The notes under the pieces are model-generated. The model ran no database searches. It had not been told where the DNA came from and saw nothing but the letters and a program-made list of their open reading frames with translations. 64,000 bases of DNA from Betaproteobacteria bacterium (lineage in GTDB: Bacteria; Pseudomonadota; Gammaproteobacteria; Burkholderiales; Rhodocyclaceae): positions 186,001 through 250,000 of the forward strand of contig JADJXY010000001.1 of the NCBI GenBank assembly GCA_016720065.1, given 5' to 3'. The position numbers and the translations under genes were made by a program. Positions 36,000 through 44,693 of the stretch are shown one piece after another (the stretch's first letter is position 1; the number at the start of each line of letters is the position of its first letter).

Positions 36000-36910
36000 A
36001 GTTCGATTTCCATTCCGTCGTAAGAAACTTCGATTCCGTGGCGGGTCAGCTCGGCCCGCTCGGGGCTGTCTTCGTTGAGGATGGGATTGGTATTGTTGAT
36101 ATGGATGAGAATCTTGCGCGTCGTGGCCGGCAGGCGGTCGAGCCATTCGATCATGCCGTCGGCGCCGGACTGGGGCAGGTGGCCCATGGCGCGGGAGGTC
36201 TTGGTCGAGGCCCCCAGGCGGATCATTTCGTCGTCGGCCCACAGGGTGCCGTCCACCAGGACACAATCGGCGGCCTGCATCGCCGCCCAGACGTGATCTT
36301 CCATCTGGCCCAGGCCGGGGGCGTAGAAGAGGCGGCGGCCGCTCTTGGCGTCGGTGATGGTGACGCCGATGTTGTCGCCGGGCTGGGGATGGTCACGGTG
36401 GGGCGAATAGGGGGGGGCATTGCTGATCAGCGGCAGGGCGGCGAATTCCAGGCCCCGGATGCCGTCCATGGCGAAGCTGCCGGCCAGCGGAATGTCGTGC
36501 CAGTCCAGGTCGCAGTAATGCTCCAGCACCTTGAACAGCGGGTTCCCGGTGCTGAGGTCTTCGCGTACCAGGGAGGTGCACCACAGGGCGTGGGGCTGGC
36601 GATGTTCGCGCAGCATATAGAGCCCGGTGGTGTGGTCGATCTGGGCGTCGATGAGGACGATGGCCCGGATGGCGGTGTCGCGCAGGCTGCGGGCCGGCTG
36701 CAGGGCGGGGAAGCGCTGCACCTGTTGCAGGACGTCGGGGGAGGCGTTGAACAGCACCCAGTTCTCGCAATCGCCGGAAACGGCGATGGACGACTGGGTG
36801 CGGGCGGTGGCCCGGAGGGTGCCCTTGCGCAGGCCGTCGCAGTTGGGGCAGTTGCAGTTCCACTGGGGAAAACCGCCGCCGGCGCCGGCGCCGAGGATGT
36901 GAATTCGCAT
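35996..36910 (-). CDS. pqqB: PQQ biosynthesis protein PqqB
   Basis: A metallo-beta-lactamase-fold protein, proposed to hydroxylate the tyrosine-derived ring. The 304-residue product begins [21 protein letters not shown] with the CxxC zinc site (CNCPNC). The usual hydrolase HxHxDH is replaced by DAQIDHTTG, as in other PqqB. It lies 213 bp after pqqA, a spacer that holds two stem-loops. Confidence 0.97.
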   Translation of the reverse strand: MRIHILGAGAGGGFPQWNCNCPNCDGLRKGTLRATARTQSSIAVSGDCENWVLFNASPDVLQQVQRFPALQPARSLRDTAIRAIVLIDAQIDHTTGLYMLREHRQPHALWCTSLVREDLSTGNPLFKVLEHYCDLDWHDIPLAGSFAMDGIRGLEFAALPLISNAPPYSPHRDHPQPGDNIGVTITDAKSGRRLFYAPGLGQMEDHVWAAMQAADCVLVDGTLWADDEMIRLGASTKTSRAMGHLPQSGADGMIEWLDRLPATTRKILIHINNTNPILNEDSPERAELTRHGIEVSYDGMEIEL

Positions 36911-36951
36911 CGTATTTACCTGGGCCGGGGCAAAAGGCCGCGGCCAAGAAA

Positions 36952-36990
36952 ATCGGGACGTCCGGCCGGTTGCGACCGCGACGTCCCGAT
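36952..36990 (-). promoter_or_regulatory. Stem-loop in the pqqA-pqqB spacer
   Basis: Perfect 11-bp inverted repeat ATCGGGACGTC (36952-36962) and GACGTCCCGAT (36980-36990) with a 17-base loop. It lies 42 bases before the pqqB start. No T-run follows, so it is more likely a stability or processing element than a terminator. Confidence 0.7.
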
Positions 36991-37080
36991 GTCATCTGTT
37001 CTCCGGGCGGCTTCGCCCGTTGCCGGAGATTCCCTCTTCGCAGCCTGCGTAAGCGCTCGCGGGCTGCGCGTCGGGTTGGG

Positions 37081-37110
37081 CCCGCCGGCCGTCAGGGACG
37101 GGCCGGCGGG
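37081..37110 (-). promoter_or_regulatory. Stem-loop just after pqqA
   Basis: Perfect 10-bp arms CCCGCCGGCC (37081-37090) and GGCCGGCGGG (37101-37110) with a 10-base loop, starting 13 bases after the pqqA stop. Lacking a U-tract, it could attenuate readthrough into pqqBCDE or protect the pqqA message 3' end. Confidence 0.75.
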
Positions 37111-37123
37111 TGCAAGTACGCTC

Positions 37124-37198
37124 TTAGCGAGTGGCGATGTACATCGTGATTTCAAAGCCGAAACGCATGTCGCAAGCTGCGGGAGTTTGCCAGACCAT
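37124..37198 (-). CDS. pqqA: PQQ precursor peptide PqqA
   Basis: A 24-residue precursor peptide. The conserved core GFEITMYIA carries the Glu and Tyr, three residues apart, that are joined by PqqE and become the PQQ skeleton. The N-terminal part (MVWQTPAACDMRF) matches the PqqA leader with the aromatic and acidic positions bound by PqqD. AGGAGA precedes ATG 37198 by six bases. Very short genes like this are often missed. Confidence 0.96.
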   Translation of the reverse strand: MVWQTPAACDMRFGFEITMYIATR

Positions 37199-37226
37199 GA
37201 TGAGTCTCCTGTTGGGTTTCACAATT

Positions 37227-37315
37227 CGGAACCGGCGGTTCCGGACTTTATTGCACCGGAGCGAAGGCCCCGACACGGTTCCCATGGTGCCCGGCGGCGG
37301 CTTGATGTGCGTCAA
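37227..37315 (-). promoter_or_regulatory. pqqA upstream region with FNR/Anr-like box and palindrome
   Basis: On the minus strand TTGAC-GCAC-ATCAA (37315-37302) matches the FNR/Anr half-site pair TTGAT-N4-ATCAA at 9 of 10 positions. About 70 bp downstream a weak -10, TAAAGT (37250-37245), leads into a perfect palindrome CGGAACCG-C-CGGTTCCG (37243-37227) in the presumed leader. The box centre would be near -70, a known class I position. Binding is inferred. Confidence 0.45.
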
Positions 37316-37343
37316 AGAATCCTGGGAGTTCGTCTCGTGATTT

Positions 37344-38564
37344 TCATGAGGCGTACAGGAGGTGGGGATGCCGTTCGGCCCGCCAGGCGGTTTCGTCGGG
37401 CCGGGCCAGGGCGTCCAGGTCGCCGGGCTCGGCCCCCGGGTCGTCGACCCATTCCCGCAGCAGGGGCGAGCCGTTGATGAGGTCGATGGCCAGACGTTCC
37501 CGCTCGTACTCGTAGGGAAAGTCACGCCACAGGGGGTACTCCGGGCAGAGGCGCCGCAGGGCCTTGAAGGCCAGGGCCATCAGGCGCCAGGGGCGGAAGG
37601 CGGCATGGTCGTAGCGGCCGTCCTCGACGTGGATTTGCAGGCCATGGCACAGCTTGCCGGCGTGCTTGTGGAAGGTGGGCTCGAACCAGCACTGCCGCAG
37701 GCGGCAGCCGGCCAGCCAGTCCGGGGCGAGGAGGACCATCTCGGCCGCCAGGGCGCGGGCGTCGAGATCGGGGGCGCCGAAGAGTTCCAGGGGCCGCGTG
37801 GTGCCCCGCCCTTCGGAAAGGGTCGTGCCTTCCAGCATCACCGTCCCGGCATACGCCCGGGCCATGAAGAGATTGGCGGCGTTGGGGCTGGGGTTGATCC
37901 AGGGACGTTCGCCCAGGGGCCAGCCCCAGCCGGGCGCCAGGTCGGCCTGCCAGCCGCTCATGGGGATGACCCGGTATTCGAGGTCGAGGCGACCCCGGGC
38001 GATGAACCAGGCGCCCAGTTCCCCCAGGGTGAGGCCGTGGCGCATGGGGAGCGGGCCGGCGCCGACGAAACTCTCCCAGCCCGGGCGCAGGGTGAGGCCT
38101 TCCACCGGCCGGCCCGCCGGGTTGGGGCGATCGAGCACCCACACCGCCTTGCCCCGGGCGGCGGCTTCTTCCAGGACGTAGAGCAGGGTGGTGATGAAGG
38201 TGTAGATGCGGCAGCCCAGGTCCTGGAGGTCCACCAGCAGCACATCGAAGCTGTCCATCATGGCGGGGGTCGGGCGGCGCACCTCGCCGTAGAGGCTGAA
38301 GACCGGGATGCCCAGCAGCGGGTCGAGAAAATCCGGCGACTCGACCATGTTGTCCTGCTTGTCCCCCCGCAAGCCGTGCTGGGGGCCGAAGGCCGCGCTG
38401 AGACGCAGCTCGGGCAAGGCGGCGAGGGCGTCCAGGGCGTGGGTCAGGTCGGCGCTGACCGAGGCGGGGTGGGCCAGAAGGGCGATCCGGCGGCCGGCCA
38501 GGGGGCGGCGCAGGGCGGGGTCGGCGAGAAGGCGGTCGAGTCCGAAGGCGGGGGCTGGGGTCAT
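37344..38564 (-). CDS. DUF1343 / NamZ-like exo-beta-N-acetylmuramidase
   Basis: A 406-residue protein of the DUF1343 family, whose characterised member NamZ removes terminal N-acetylmuramic acid from peptidoglycan fragments. Diagnostic segments are LLAHPASVSADLTHALD, AAFGPQHGLRGDKQDNM, VLLVDLQDLGCRIYTFITTL and VWVLDRPNPAGRPVEG. No signal peptide is visible at this start, so it may act in the cytoplasm on recycled wall fragments. Its start overlaps the end of the DOMON-like gene by four bases, making a two-gene unit. Confidence 0.88.
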   Translation of the reverse strand: MTPAPAFGLDRLLADPALRRPLAGRRIALLAHPASVSADLTHALDALAALPELRLSAAFGPQHGLRGDKQDNMVESPDFLDPLLGIPVFSLYGEVRRPTPAMMDSFDVLLVDLQDLGCRIYTFITTLLYVLEEAAARGKAVWVLDRPNPAGRPVEGLTLRPGWESFVGAGPLPMRHGLTLGELGAWFIARGRLDLEYRVIPMSGWQADLAPGWGWPLGERPWINPSPNAANLFMARAYAGTVMLEGTTLSEGRGTTRPLELFGAPDLDARALAAEMVLLAPDWLAGCRLRQCWFEPTFHKHAGKLCHGLQIHVEDGRYDHAAFRPWRLMALAFKALRRLCPEYPLWRDFPYEYERERLAIDLINGSPLLREWVDDPGAEPGDLDALARPDETAWRAERHPHLLYAS

Positions 38565-39121
38565 GGGTCAGACGGTGCAGGGTCGGGGCAGACGAGGACG
38601 AAGCCCCGGTGGTCATGGAAATCGGGTTGCGGGGCCGGATGGGCGAGGGCCCAGTAGGAGAGGGAGCCGTTCCGGCTTTCCAGCACCGCGCTGAGGCCGA
38701 GCCGGAGTGGGCGTTCCCGGGGTAGGGCAGCGGCGGGGATGATGGCCCCCAGGCTCAGCCGCCCTTCGCCATGCAGGGCCAGGAGGGCCGGCGGGGTGCC
38801 GGGCGCGAAGTCCGGTTGCCGCTCGCGATAGCGCGTGAAGGCGTAGGCGGCCCAGGAGCCGGACGGAGAAAAGTTGAACTCGCGATAGGCCTCGCCGTCC
38901 ATCGTTGCGGCGAAGACCTCCAGGCAGGTGTGCTGCCACAGGCCGTCGGCAGGGTGCGCAGGACCGGGGGGCGGAACCCGCAGGGCGGCCAGGTCGCCCG
39001 AAAGTTCGAAATCAACCGCGAGATCGCCCGCGTCGTCGAAGGAGGCCGCGCCTTCGACGCGCACCGCGGGCGGGGAGGAGAGGCTGGGGTGGCAGCGGAG
39101 CGGATTGAACAGGGCGGACAT
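38561..39121 (-). CDS. DOMON-like domain protein
   Basis: A 186-residue beta-rich protein of the DOMON-like type (DGLWQHTCLEVFAATMDG, YREFNFSPSGSWAAYAFTRYR, LSYWALAHPAPQPDFHD). Related domains bind sugars or haem. There is no signal peptide. It is coupled by ATGA overlap to the NamZ-like muramidase gene, which suggests a sugar-binding or wall-recycling context. The ligand is not deducible. Confidence 0.75.
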   Translation of the reverse strand: MSALFNPLRCHPSLSSPPAVRVEGAASFDDAGDLAVDFELSGDLAALRVPPPGPAHPADGLWQHTCLEVFAATMDGEAYREFNFSPSGSWAAYAFTRYRERQPDFAPGTPPALLALHGEGRLSLGAIIPAAALPRERPLRLGLSAVLESRNGSLSYWALAHPAPQPDFHDHRGFVLVCPDPAPSDP

Positions 39122-39237
39122 CGGATCGAACGGCGGGTTCGGCGGGGCAGGCGGTACTTTACCTGTTTGCCCGCCTTTGGGATCATCGTCAGGGATTGAG
39201 CGTGGTTGTGGGCCACCCGGAGGGGGTCAAAATAACA

Positions 39238-40221
39238 ATGAATGCATGCAACATACCCGTGGTCCTGGTGGTCGAGCCTTCCCCGTTCAACCGGGATCTG
39301 ATCTGCGACTGTCTGGCCCAGTTGCCCGATGCCCGCCCAGTGGCCGTGGGCAGCGCGCAGGAGGCCCTCGCCCGCTACCAGGAACTTGCACCGGCCCTGG
39401 TGCTGCTCGACACCGCCCTGCCCGACCTGGACGGCCTCGAGGTGGCGCGGCGCATCCGGGCCCGGGAGAAATCCAGCGAAAAAGCCGATCTGCTGGCCTG
39501 GACGCCCATCGTCTTCCTGTCTTCGGCGACCGACGACGAGGCCCTGGCGCAGGGCATCATGGCGGGGGGTGACGACTACCTGACCAAGCCCATTTCCGAA
39601 ATCGTCCTGATGGCCAAGGTACGGGCCATGCTGCGCATCGCCACCATGCGCGAGGCCCTGCGCGATGCCCATCGCCTGCTCACCGAGATGAGCTATGTCG
39701 ACGGGCTCACCCACATTCCCAACCGGCGTCGCTTCGACGAAGTCCTGGCCAGCGAGTGGCGGCGCGCCATGCGGCAGCACACGCCGGTGGGGGTCATCGT
39801 CTGCGACGTCGATTTCTTCAAGCAGTACAACGACCACTACGGCCACCAGGCGGGGGACAGCTGCCTGGAGGCCGTCGCCGGAGCCCTGCACGACTCCCTT
39901 TTCCGCATCGAGGACCTGGTGGCCCGCTACGGCGGCGAAGAGTTTGCCGCCGTCCTGCCGGGGGACGACGCCGGGGGAGCCTCTGCGGTCGCGGAGCGCA
40001 TGCGCCACTCGGTGGAATCCCTGCGCATTCCCCATGTGGGCGGGGTGGCCGGCTTCGTGACCTGCAGCTTCGGGGTCGCCAACGCCCGCCCCGATGCCAG
40101 GGGCAGTGCCGCCGATCTGCTGCAAGCGGCGGACGCGGCGCTCTACGCCGCCAAGCGGGCCGGTCGCAACCGCGTCGCCTTGGTCGAGCCCCGCCTGGAG
40201 GCAGGCTCGACCGCCCGATGA
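39238..40221 (+). CDS. Response regulator with GGDEF output (diguanylate cyclase)
   Basis: A 327-residue PleD-like protein with one receiver domain (residues about 8-130) and one GGDEF domain. The receiver has the phosphoacceptor Asp in LVLLDTALPDLDGLE and the switch Lys in DYLTKPIS. The cyclase motif is RYGGEEFAAVLP, preceded by an inhibitory RIED five residues upstream, so product feedback is expected. I use ATG 39238; a TTG at 39196 would add 14 residues without a better ribosome-binding site. No cognate kinase is adjacent. Confidence 0.92.
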   Translation: MNACNIPVVLVVEPSPFNRDLICDCLAQLPDARPVAVGSAQEALARYQELAPALVLLDTALPDLDGLEVARRIRAREKSSEKADLLAWTPIVFLSSATDDEALAQGIMAGGDDYLTKPISEIVLMAKVRAMLRIATMREALRDAHRLLTEMSYVDGLTHIPNRRRFDEVLASEWRRAMRQHTPVGVIVCDVDFFKQYNDHYGHQAGDSCLEAVAGALHDSLFRIEDLVARYGGEEFAAVLPGDDAGGASAVAERMRHSVESLRIPHVGGVAGFVTCSFGVANARPDARGSAADLLQAADAALYAAKRAGRNRVALVEPRLEAGSTAR

Positions 40222-40411
40222 GCCCATGCGGCACGCAAGGTCACTGACCCGGCGCTCCAGTACCGCGGCGAGGGAAAGCGCCAGAAGGGACTTTCTCCTT
40301 CGGGGGCGGGACAAGCGGTTTCTTGGACGCGGCCGTCATTTCGGGTAACTTATCGCCTTGCCGCCCGGAGTGCTCCGTTCCAGGCCGTTCCACCGCTTCT
40401 GCGCTCCCCCG

Positions 40412-41125
40412 ATGCGAATTCTCGTTTTCCTCCTCGTCCTCGCCAATCTGCTCTTCTTCGCCTACACGGAGGGCTACTTCGGGCGCCCGGAAAACCCCGA
40501 CGCCCTGCGCGTCGAGCAGCAGGTGCGGCCCGAGCAGGTGAAGGTGATCTCCCACGGCGTGGCTCCCGTCGAAGGCGGGGCCTCTTCACCCGGATCGGTG
40601 CCCGAAGCGGCGTCCGCCCCCCCCGCGGAAGCCCCGACCCTGCCTGCCGGGGCGGCCGAACCAGCCACCATATGTCTGCACTGGAGCGGCATGGCTGCCG
40701 TCGAGGCCGACCGGCTTTCCGCCCTGCTGGCGGGAAAGTTCGATGCCTTCCGGCAAAGTCGGCGCCAACTGGTCCCTGATGGTGGAACCTGGTGGGTCTT
40801 CATTCCCCCCCAGCCGAGCAAGGCCGACGCCGACCGCAAGGCCGCCGAATTGAAGCGCCTGGGGGTCAGTGACTACTTCGTCATCCAGGAGCAGGGGCCC
40901 AATCATCTGGCCATTTCCTTGGGTGTGTTCTCCGCCGAGGCGGGCGCCCAGGGACGGCTTGCCGAACTGCGGGCGCAGGGCGTCAAGAGCGCGCGACACG
41001 GCCCGCGTTCCGGCAAGGAAGCCCAGCACAGTCTGGACGCCATCGGCCCGGCCGAGAGCCGCGAGGCCTTGTTGGCGACGGTCGCGGCGGAACTCCCCGA
41101 ACTCAAATCCCAGGCCTGTCCGTGA
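40412..41125 (+). CDS. Inner-membrane SPOR-domain protein
   Basis: A 237-residue protein with one N-terminal membrane anchor (MRILVFLLVLANLLFFAYTE), a Pro/Ala-rich linker and a C-terminal region of SPOR type (WWVFIPPQPSKADADRKAAELKRLGV, LGVFSAEAGAQGRLAELRAQGV). SPOR domains bind denuded glycan strands at the division site. ATG 40412 is chosen because it puts the anchor at the N-terminus. The stop overlaps the GTG of coaE. Confidence 0.82.
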   Translation: MRILVFLLVLANLLFFAYTEGYFGRPENPDALRVEQQVRPEQVKVISHGVAPVEGGASSPGSVPEAASAPPAEAPTLPAGAAEPATICLHWSGMAAVEADRLSALLAGKFDAFRQSRRQLVPDGGTWWVFIPPQPSKADADRKAAELKRLGVSDYFVIQEQGPNHLAISLGVFSAEAGAQGRLAELRAQGVKSARHGPRSGKEAQHSLDAIGPAESREALLATVAAELPELKSQACP

Positions 41126-41745
41126 GCGCCTTCATCGTCGGTCTCACCGGCGGCATCGGCAGCGGCAAGACGGCGGTGGCTGCGTGTTTCGCGGCTGAGG
41201 GAGCGGCGGTTGTCGATACGGACGGCATTGCCCACGAACTCACCGCTCCGGGGGGGGGAGCCATGGCGGCCCTCGTGCAGGCCTTCGGGTCGGCCATCCG
41301 GCGGCCGGACGGCGGGCTCGATCGCGCCGCCATGCGCGCCCTGGTCTTTGCCGACCCCGCGGCGCGGGCGCGTCTGGAATCCATCCTGCACCCCCTGATC
41401 CGCCAGACAGCCTTCGCCCGCTGCCGGGCGGCAGCTTCGCCCTACGTGATCCTCGCCGTACCGCTCCTGGTGGAGACTGGCGCCTACCGGGATGCCTGTG
41501 ACCGGGTTCTGGTGGTCGATTGCGACGATGCCCTGCGTATCGCCCGGGTTGGCGCACGCAGTGGCCTGGGGGAGGCCGAGGTGCGGGCGGTGATGGCGGC
41601 CCAGGCCACCCGTGAGGCGCGGCTGGCCGTCGCCACCGAGGTGCTGCACAACGACGGTGCGCTGGACCGCTTGGGCCAAAAAGTCGCTCCGCTGCACCGC
41701 AAATACCTCGAATTGGCTGCCGCAAAACTTCAAGCAGCCTGTTGA
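41122..41745 (+). CDS. coaE: Dephospho-CoA kinase
   Basis: Catalyses the last step of CoA synthesis. The 207-residue protein has the P-loop GLTGGIGSGKTAVA (residues 7-20), the VVDTDGIAHEL substrate motif and VPLLVETGAYRDACDRVLVVD. The GTG start is inside the stop of the SPOR gene. coaE-zapD-yacG is the standard betaproteobacterial order, usually preceded by pil genes, which are absent here. Confidence 0.96.
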   Translation: MSAFIVGLTGGIGSGKTAVAACFAAEGAAVVDTDGIAHELTAPGGGAMAALVQAFGSAIRRPDGGLDRAAMRALVFADPAARARLESILHPLIRQTAFARCRAAASPYVILAVPLLVETGAYRDACDRVLVVDCDDALRIARVGARSGLGEAEVRAVMAAQATREARLAVATEVLHNDGALDRLGQKVAPLHRKYLELAAAKLQAAC

Positions 41746-41808
41746 GATTTTGCTGCAAATGGCTCAGAATTCAGGCATTTTCGCGAATTTGTCGGACGGC
41801 GCCAGCCC

Positions 41809-42567
41809 GTGATCACCTACGAGTACCCCTTCAACGAGCGCATTCGCACCCTCCTGCGCCTGGAAGACCTGTTCGACAAGACCCTCTATTTTGCGCAATT
41901 GGATGGGGCGCAGGAACACCATGTCGCCTTGGTGACCCTGTTCGAAATCCTGGAAGTGGCAGGCCGCGCCGACCTCAAGATGGATCTCATTCAAGAGCTC
42001 GAACGCCAGCGGCAAACGCTGCTCGCCTACCGCAATAACCCGGAAATCTCTGAAGAAGCCCTTTCCGGGGCGCTCTACGAAATCGAGCAGTCCTCCGCTG
42101 CCCTGCTCGCCATGACCGGCAAGATCGGGCAGTACCTGCGCGAGAACGAGTGGCTCATGGGCATCAAGAGCCGGGCGGCGATTCCCGGCGGCGTGTGCGA
42201 ATTCGACCTGCCTTCCTACCACTGGTGGCTGCATCGCTCGGGCGCCCAGCGGCAGGACACCCTGGCCGCCTGGACCAACCCGCTGTTGCCCCTGCGGGAT
42301 GCGCTGGCGATCGTGCTGCGGCTGTTGCGCTCCAGCGGCCGGCCCAAGGCCTATACCGCCGGTGCCGGGCAATTTCAGCTCAACCTGGGGGGCAGCGCGG
42401 CCCAGATGGTGCGTATCGCCGTCGCTCAGGTCGATGCCGCGGTTCCCGAGGTCAGCGCCAACAAGTACGCCCTCAACGTCCGTTTCACCAACCCGCCCAA
42501 CAGCGATGCGCGCAGCAAGATGTGCGACCGGGACGTGGACTTCGAGCTGACCTTCTGCAATCTTTGA
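41809..42567 (+). CDS. zapD: Cell division protein ZapD
   Basis: Cross-links FtsZ filaments at the division ring. The 252-residue protein starts at GTG 41809 with the family N-terminus [18 protein letters not shown]. It contains [20 protein letters not shown] and PSYHWWLH, and the C-terminal [14 protein letters not shown]. It lies between coaE and yacG. Confidence 0.95.
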   Translation: MITYEYPFNERIRTLLRLEDLFDKTLYFAQLDGAQEHHVALVTLFEILEVAGRADLKMDLIQELERQRQTLLAYRNNPEISEEALSGALYEIEQSSAALLAMTGKIGQYLRENEWLMGIKSRAAIPGGVCEFDLPSYHWWLHRSGAQRQDTLAAWTNPLLPLRDALAIVLRLLRSSGRPKAYTAGAGQFQLNLGGSAAQMVRIAVAQVDAAVPEVSANKYALNVRFTNPPNSDARSKMCDRDVDFELTFCNL

Positions 42568-42580
42568 GCCGCAGGTTGCC

Positions 42581-42781
42581 ATGACGCGCAAGGTCCGTTG
42601 CCCCCAGTGCGGGGACGAAGCCCTGTGGGGGCCGGAGAATCCCTGGCGCCCTTTTTGTAGCGAGCGCTGCAAGGCCATCGATCTGGGCTGCTGGGCTTCC
42701 GACAGTTATCGCATCGCGGTGGCCGAGGAGGATGCCGGTGGCGAAGGCACTCCCGAGAACCCGGCACGGGCCGGCGGCTGA
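42581..42781 (+). CDS. yacG: DNA gyrase inhibitor YacG
   Basis: A 66-residue zinc protein that inhibits gyrase in E. coli. The zinc ligands are VRCPQCGDE and [12 protein letters not shown] (CxxC ... CxxxC). The conserved WASDSYRIA follows. It is 13 bp after zapD and convergent with the Nudix-ThiE gene. Confidence 0.94.
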   Translation: MTRKVRCPQCGDEALWGPENPWRPFCSERCKAIDLGCWASDSYRIAVAEEDAGGEGTPENPARAGG

Positions 42782-42818
42782 TACCGGCTCTGTCCTGCCA
42801 GCCTTGGGCGGCGGGGCC

Positions 42819-43760
42819 CTACCAGCCGCGCATCAGGGCGATGCCGTGGGCTCCCCGGGACTGCGCCGTGGCGAGATGTTCAAGACGAAGGCCCCCCAGG
42901 GCGAACACCGGTATCTCGGTTTGCGCCACCAGCACGGTGAAGGCGTCCCAGCCCAGGCCCGCCTGATCCGGATGGGTGGGCGTGGGCAGAACCGGCCCGA
43001 GAAGCGCGTAATCCAGGCCGAGCGCGGCTGCCTGCCGCAGTTCTTCGCCGTTGTGGCAGGAAGCCCCGACCAGGGGAAAATTCGGCCGTTGCGAGGTGCG
43101 GCGCAGGCGGTCTGCCGGCAGGTGCAAGCCTGCGTGTAGCCGCGCTGCCAGGGTGGGATCGTCGTTGATGACCACGGCCAGGCCGCGGCTGCGGGCCATT
43201 TCCACAACGCTCTGGGCAAACCAGGCGCGGGGGCCTTCGGGCAAGGATTTCTCGCGCACCTGGATGAGGCCGACGCCCCGGCTGGCGGCGCTCTCCAGGC
43301 GCGCCAGTTCCCCGTCCTCGCCGATTTCGGAGCAGTGGGTAATGCCCATGACGGTGGGCAGGGCCAGGGCATCGAGGATGGGGCCATTGGCCGGAAGCAC
43401 CGGCGCGACCGGGATCGGCTCGCAGCGTTTCAGCCAGGCGACGGCGCTGTGCTCCACCGGGGCGGTGACGCCGATCTCTCCCTCCCAGGCGGTGACGCGC
43501 CAGAAATGGATGCGCACCGTCGCATGGGGATAGACGAAACGGCGGGTGAGCCAGGGCGTGGCGGTCTGCACGGCGATGCCCAGTTCTTCCTGCAGTTCCC
43601 GCACCAGCGCGGCGTGGACGCTTTCGCCGGCTTCGACCTTGCCGCCGGGAAATTCCCAGTAGCCGGCATAGACCTTGCCCGGCGGGCGCTGGGCCAGCAG
43701 AAATTCCCGACCGCCGCTGCGCAGGATGACGGCGGCAGCGACCTCGACCGGGGGATTCAT
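42819..43760 (-). CDS. Nudix hydrolase fused to a ThiE/TenI-like domain
   Basis: A 313-residue bifunctional protein. The N-terminal MutT-like Nudix domain carries the box GGKVEAGESVHAALVRELQ followed by EELG (about residues 38-60), and should hydrolyse oxidised nucleotides such as 8-oxo-dGTP. The C-terminal ~180 residues resemble thiamine phosphate synthase (LIQVREKSLP, VVINDDPTLA, LLGPVLPTPTHP, FALGGL). The Lys usual in the PTxTK phosphate loop is His here, so synthase activity is doubtful. This fusion is known in proteobacteria. Its start overlaps the end of the DUF815 gene. Confidence 0.9.
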   Translation of the reverse strand: MNPPVEVAAAVILRSGGREFLLAQRPPGKVYAGYWEFPGGKVEAGESVHAALVRELQEELGIAVQTATPWLTRRFVYPHATVRIHFWRVTAWEGEIGVTAPVEHSAVAWLKRCEPIPVAPVLPANGPILDALALPTVMGITHCSEIGEDGELARLESAASRGVGLIQVREKSLPEGPRAWFAQSVVEMARSRGLAVVINDDPTLAARLHAGLHLPADRLRRTSQRPNFPLVGASCHNGEELRQAAALGLDYALLGPVLPTPTHPDQAGLGWDAFTVLVAQTEIPVFALGGLRLEHLATAQSRGAHGIALMRGW

Positions 43761-44650
43761 CGCCGGGAGCGGTGGCTGCCCGCCCAGTCCTTGGCGAATT
43801 GCCAGGCTACCCGGCCGCTGCGGGAACCGCGGGCCAGCGCCCAGTTCAGCGCCTCGCGCTCGGCGGCGGCAATACGGGCTTCGCTCACCCCGTAGGTGCG
43901 CAGCCAGTGGGCGACGATGGCCAGGTAATGGTCCTGGTCGAAGGGGTAGAAGGAAACCCAGAGACCGAAGCGCTCGGAAAGGGAAATTTTCTCCTCGGTG
44001 CTTTCGCCGGGGTGGATTTCGTCTCCCACGCGATGGGCTTCCAGGTTTTCCGCAAAATACTCGGGCATCAGGTGCCGCCGGTTGGAGGTAGCGTAGAGCA
44101 GCACATTCTCCGGCGCCGCCGCCACGGAGCCGTCGAGGACCGATTTCAGTGCCTTGTAGGCCGTCTCTCCGGCCTCGAAGGAGAGGTCGTCGCAGAAGAC
44201 GATGAAGCGTTCCTTGCGCCCGGCCAGCAGGTCCACCAGGTCGGGCAGGTCGATCAGATCGTCCTTGTCCACCTCGACGAGGCGCAATCCCCGGTCGGCG
44301 AAGGCGTTGAACACGGCCTTGACCAGGGACGACTTGCCCGAACCCCGGGCGCCGGTGAGCAGCACATTGTTGGCCGGCCGGCGCGCCAGGAACTGGCGGG
44401 TGTTGGCGACGACGCGGGCTTTCTGCTCGTCTATGCCGGTGAGGTCGGCGAGGCGGATGGCGTGGGGGTCGCGCACGGCCTGCAGGGTGAATCGCCCTGC
44501 GCTGCGGCGCCAGCGGAAGGCGCGGCCCGCGGTCCAGTCCAATGGGGGAGGCGGTGCGGGCAGCAGGGCTTCCGCGCGGGCCAGGACGGACTCGAGGCGC
44601 TCCAGCAAGGATTCGACAGACCTCGGCTCAATCATGGAGGGCTCGTCCAA
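43757..44650 (-). CDS. DUF815 AAA-type ATPase
   Basis: A 297-residue P-loop ATPase of the DUF815 family. Walker A is LLTGARGSGKSSLVKA and Walker B is RFIVFCDDLSF. Further AAA elements are ATSNRRHLMPEYF (sensor) and RFGLWVSFYPFDQ. The biological role is not established. It is the first gene of a two-gene unit with the Nudix-ThiE fusion and is divergent from mltA. Confidence 0.9.
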   Translation of the reverse strand: MDEPSMIEPRSVESLLERLESVLARAEALLPAPPPPLDWTAGRAFRWRRSAGRFTLQAVRDPHAIRLADLTGIDEQKARVVANTRQFLARRPANNVLLTGARGSGKSSLVKAVFNAFADRGLRLVEVDKDDLIDLPDLVDLLAGRKERFIVFCDDLSFEAGETAYKALKSVLDGSVAAAPENVLLYATSNRRHLMPEYFAENLEAHRVGDEIHPGESTEEKISLSERFGLWVSFYPFDQDHYLAIVAHWLRTYGVSEARIAAAEREALNWALARGSRSGRVAWQFAKDWAGSHRSRR

Positions 44651-44693
44651 CGGAGGTTTCCGGGATCATTGAGGCGGTATACTGCGCGGCTTG

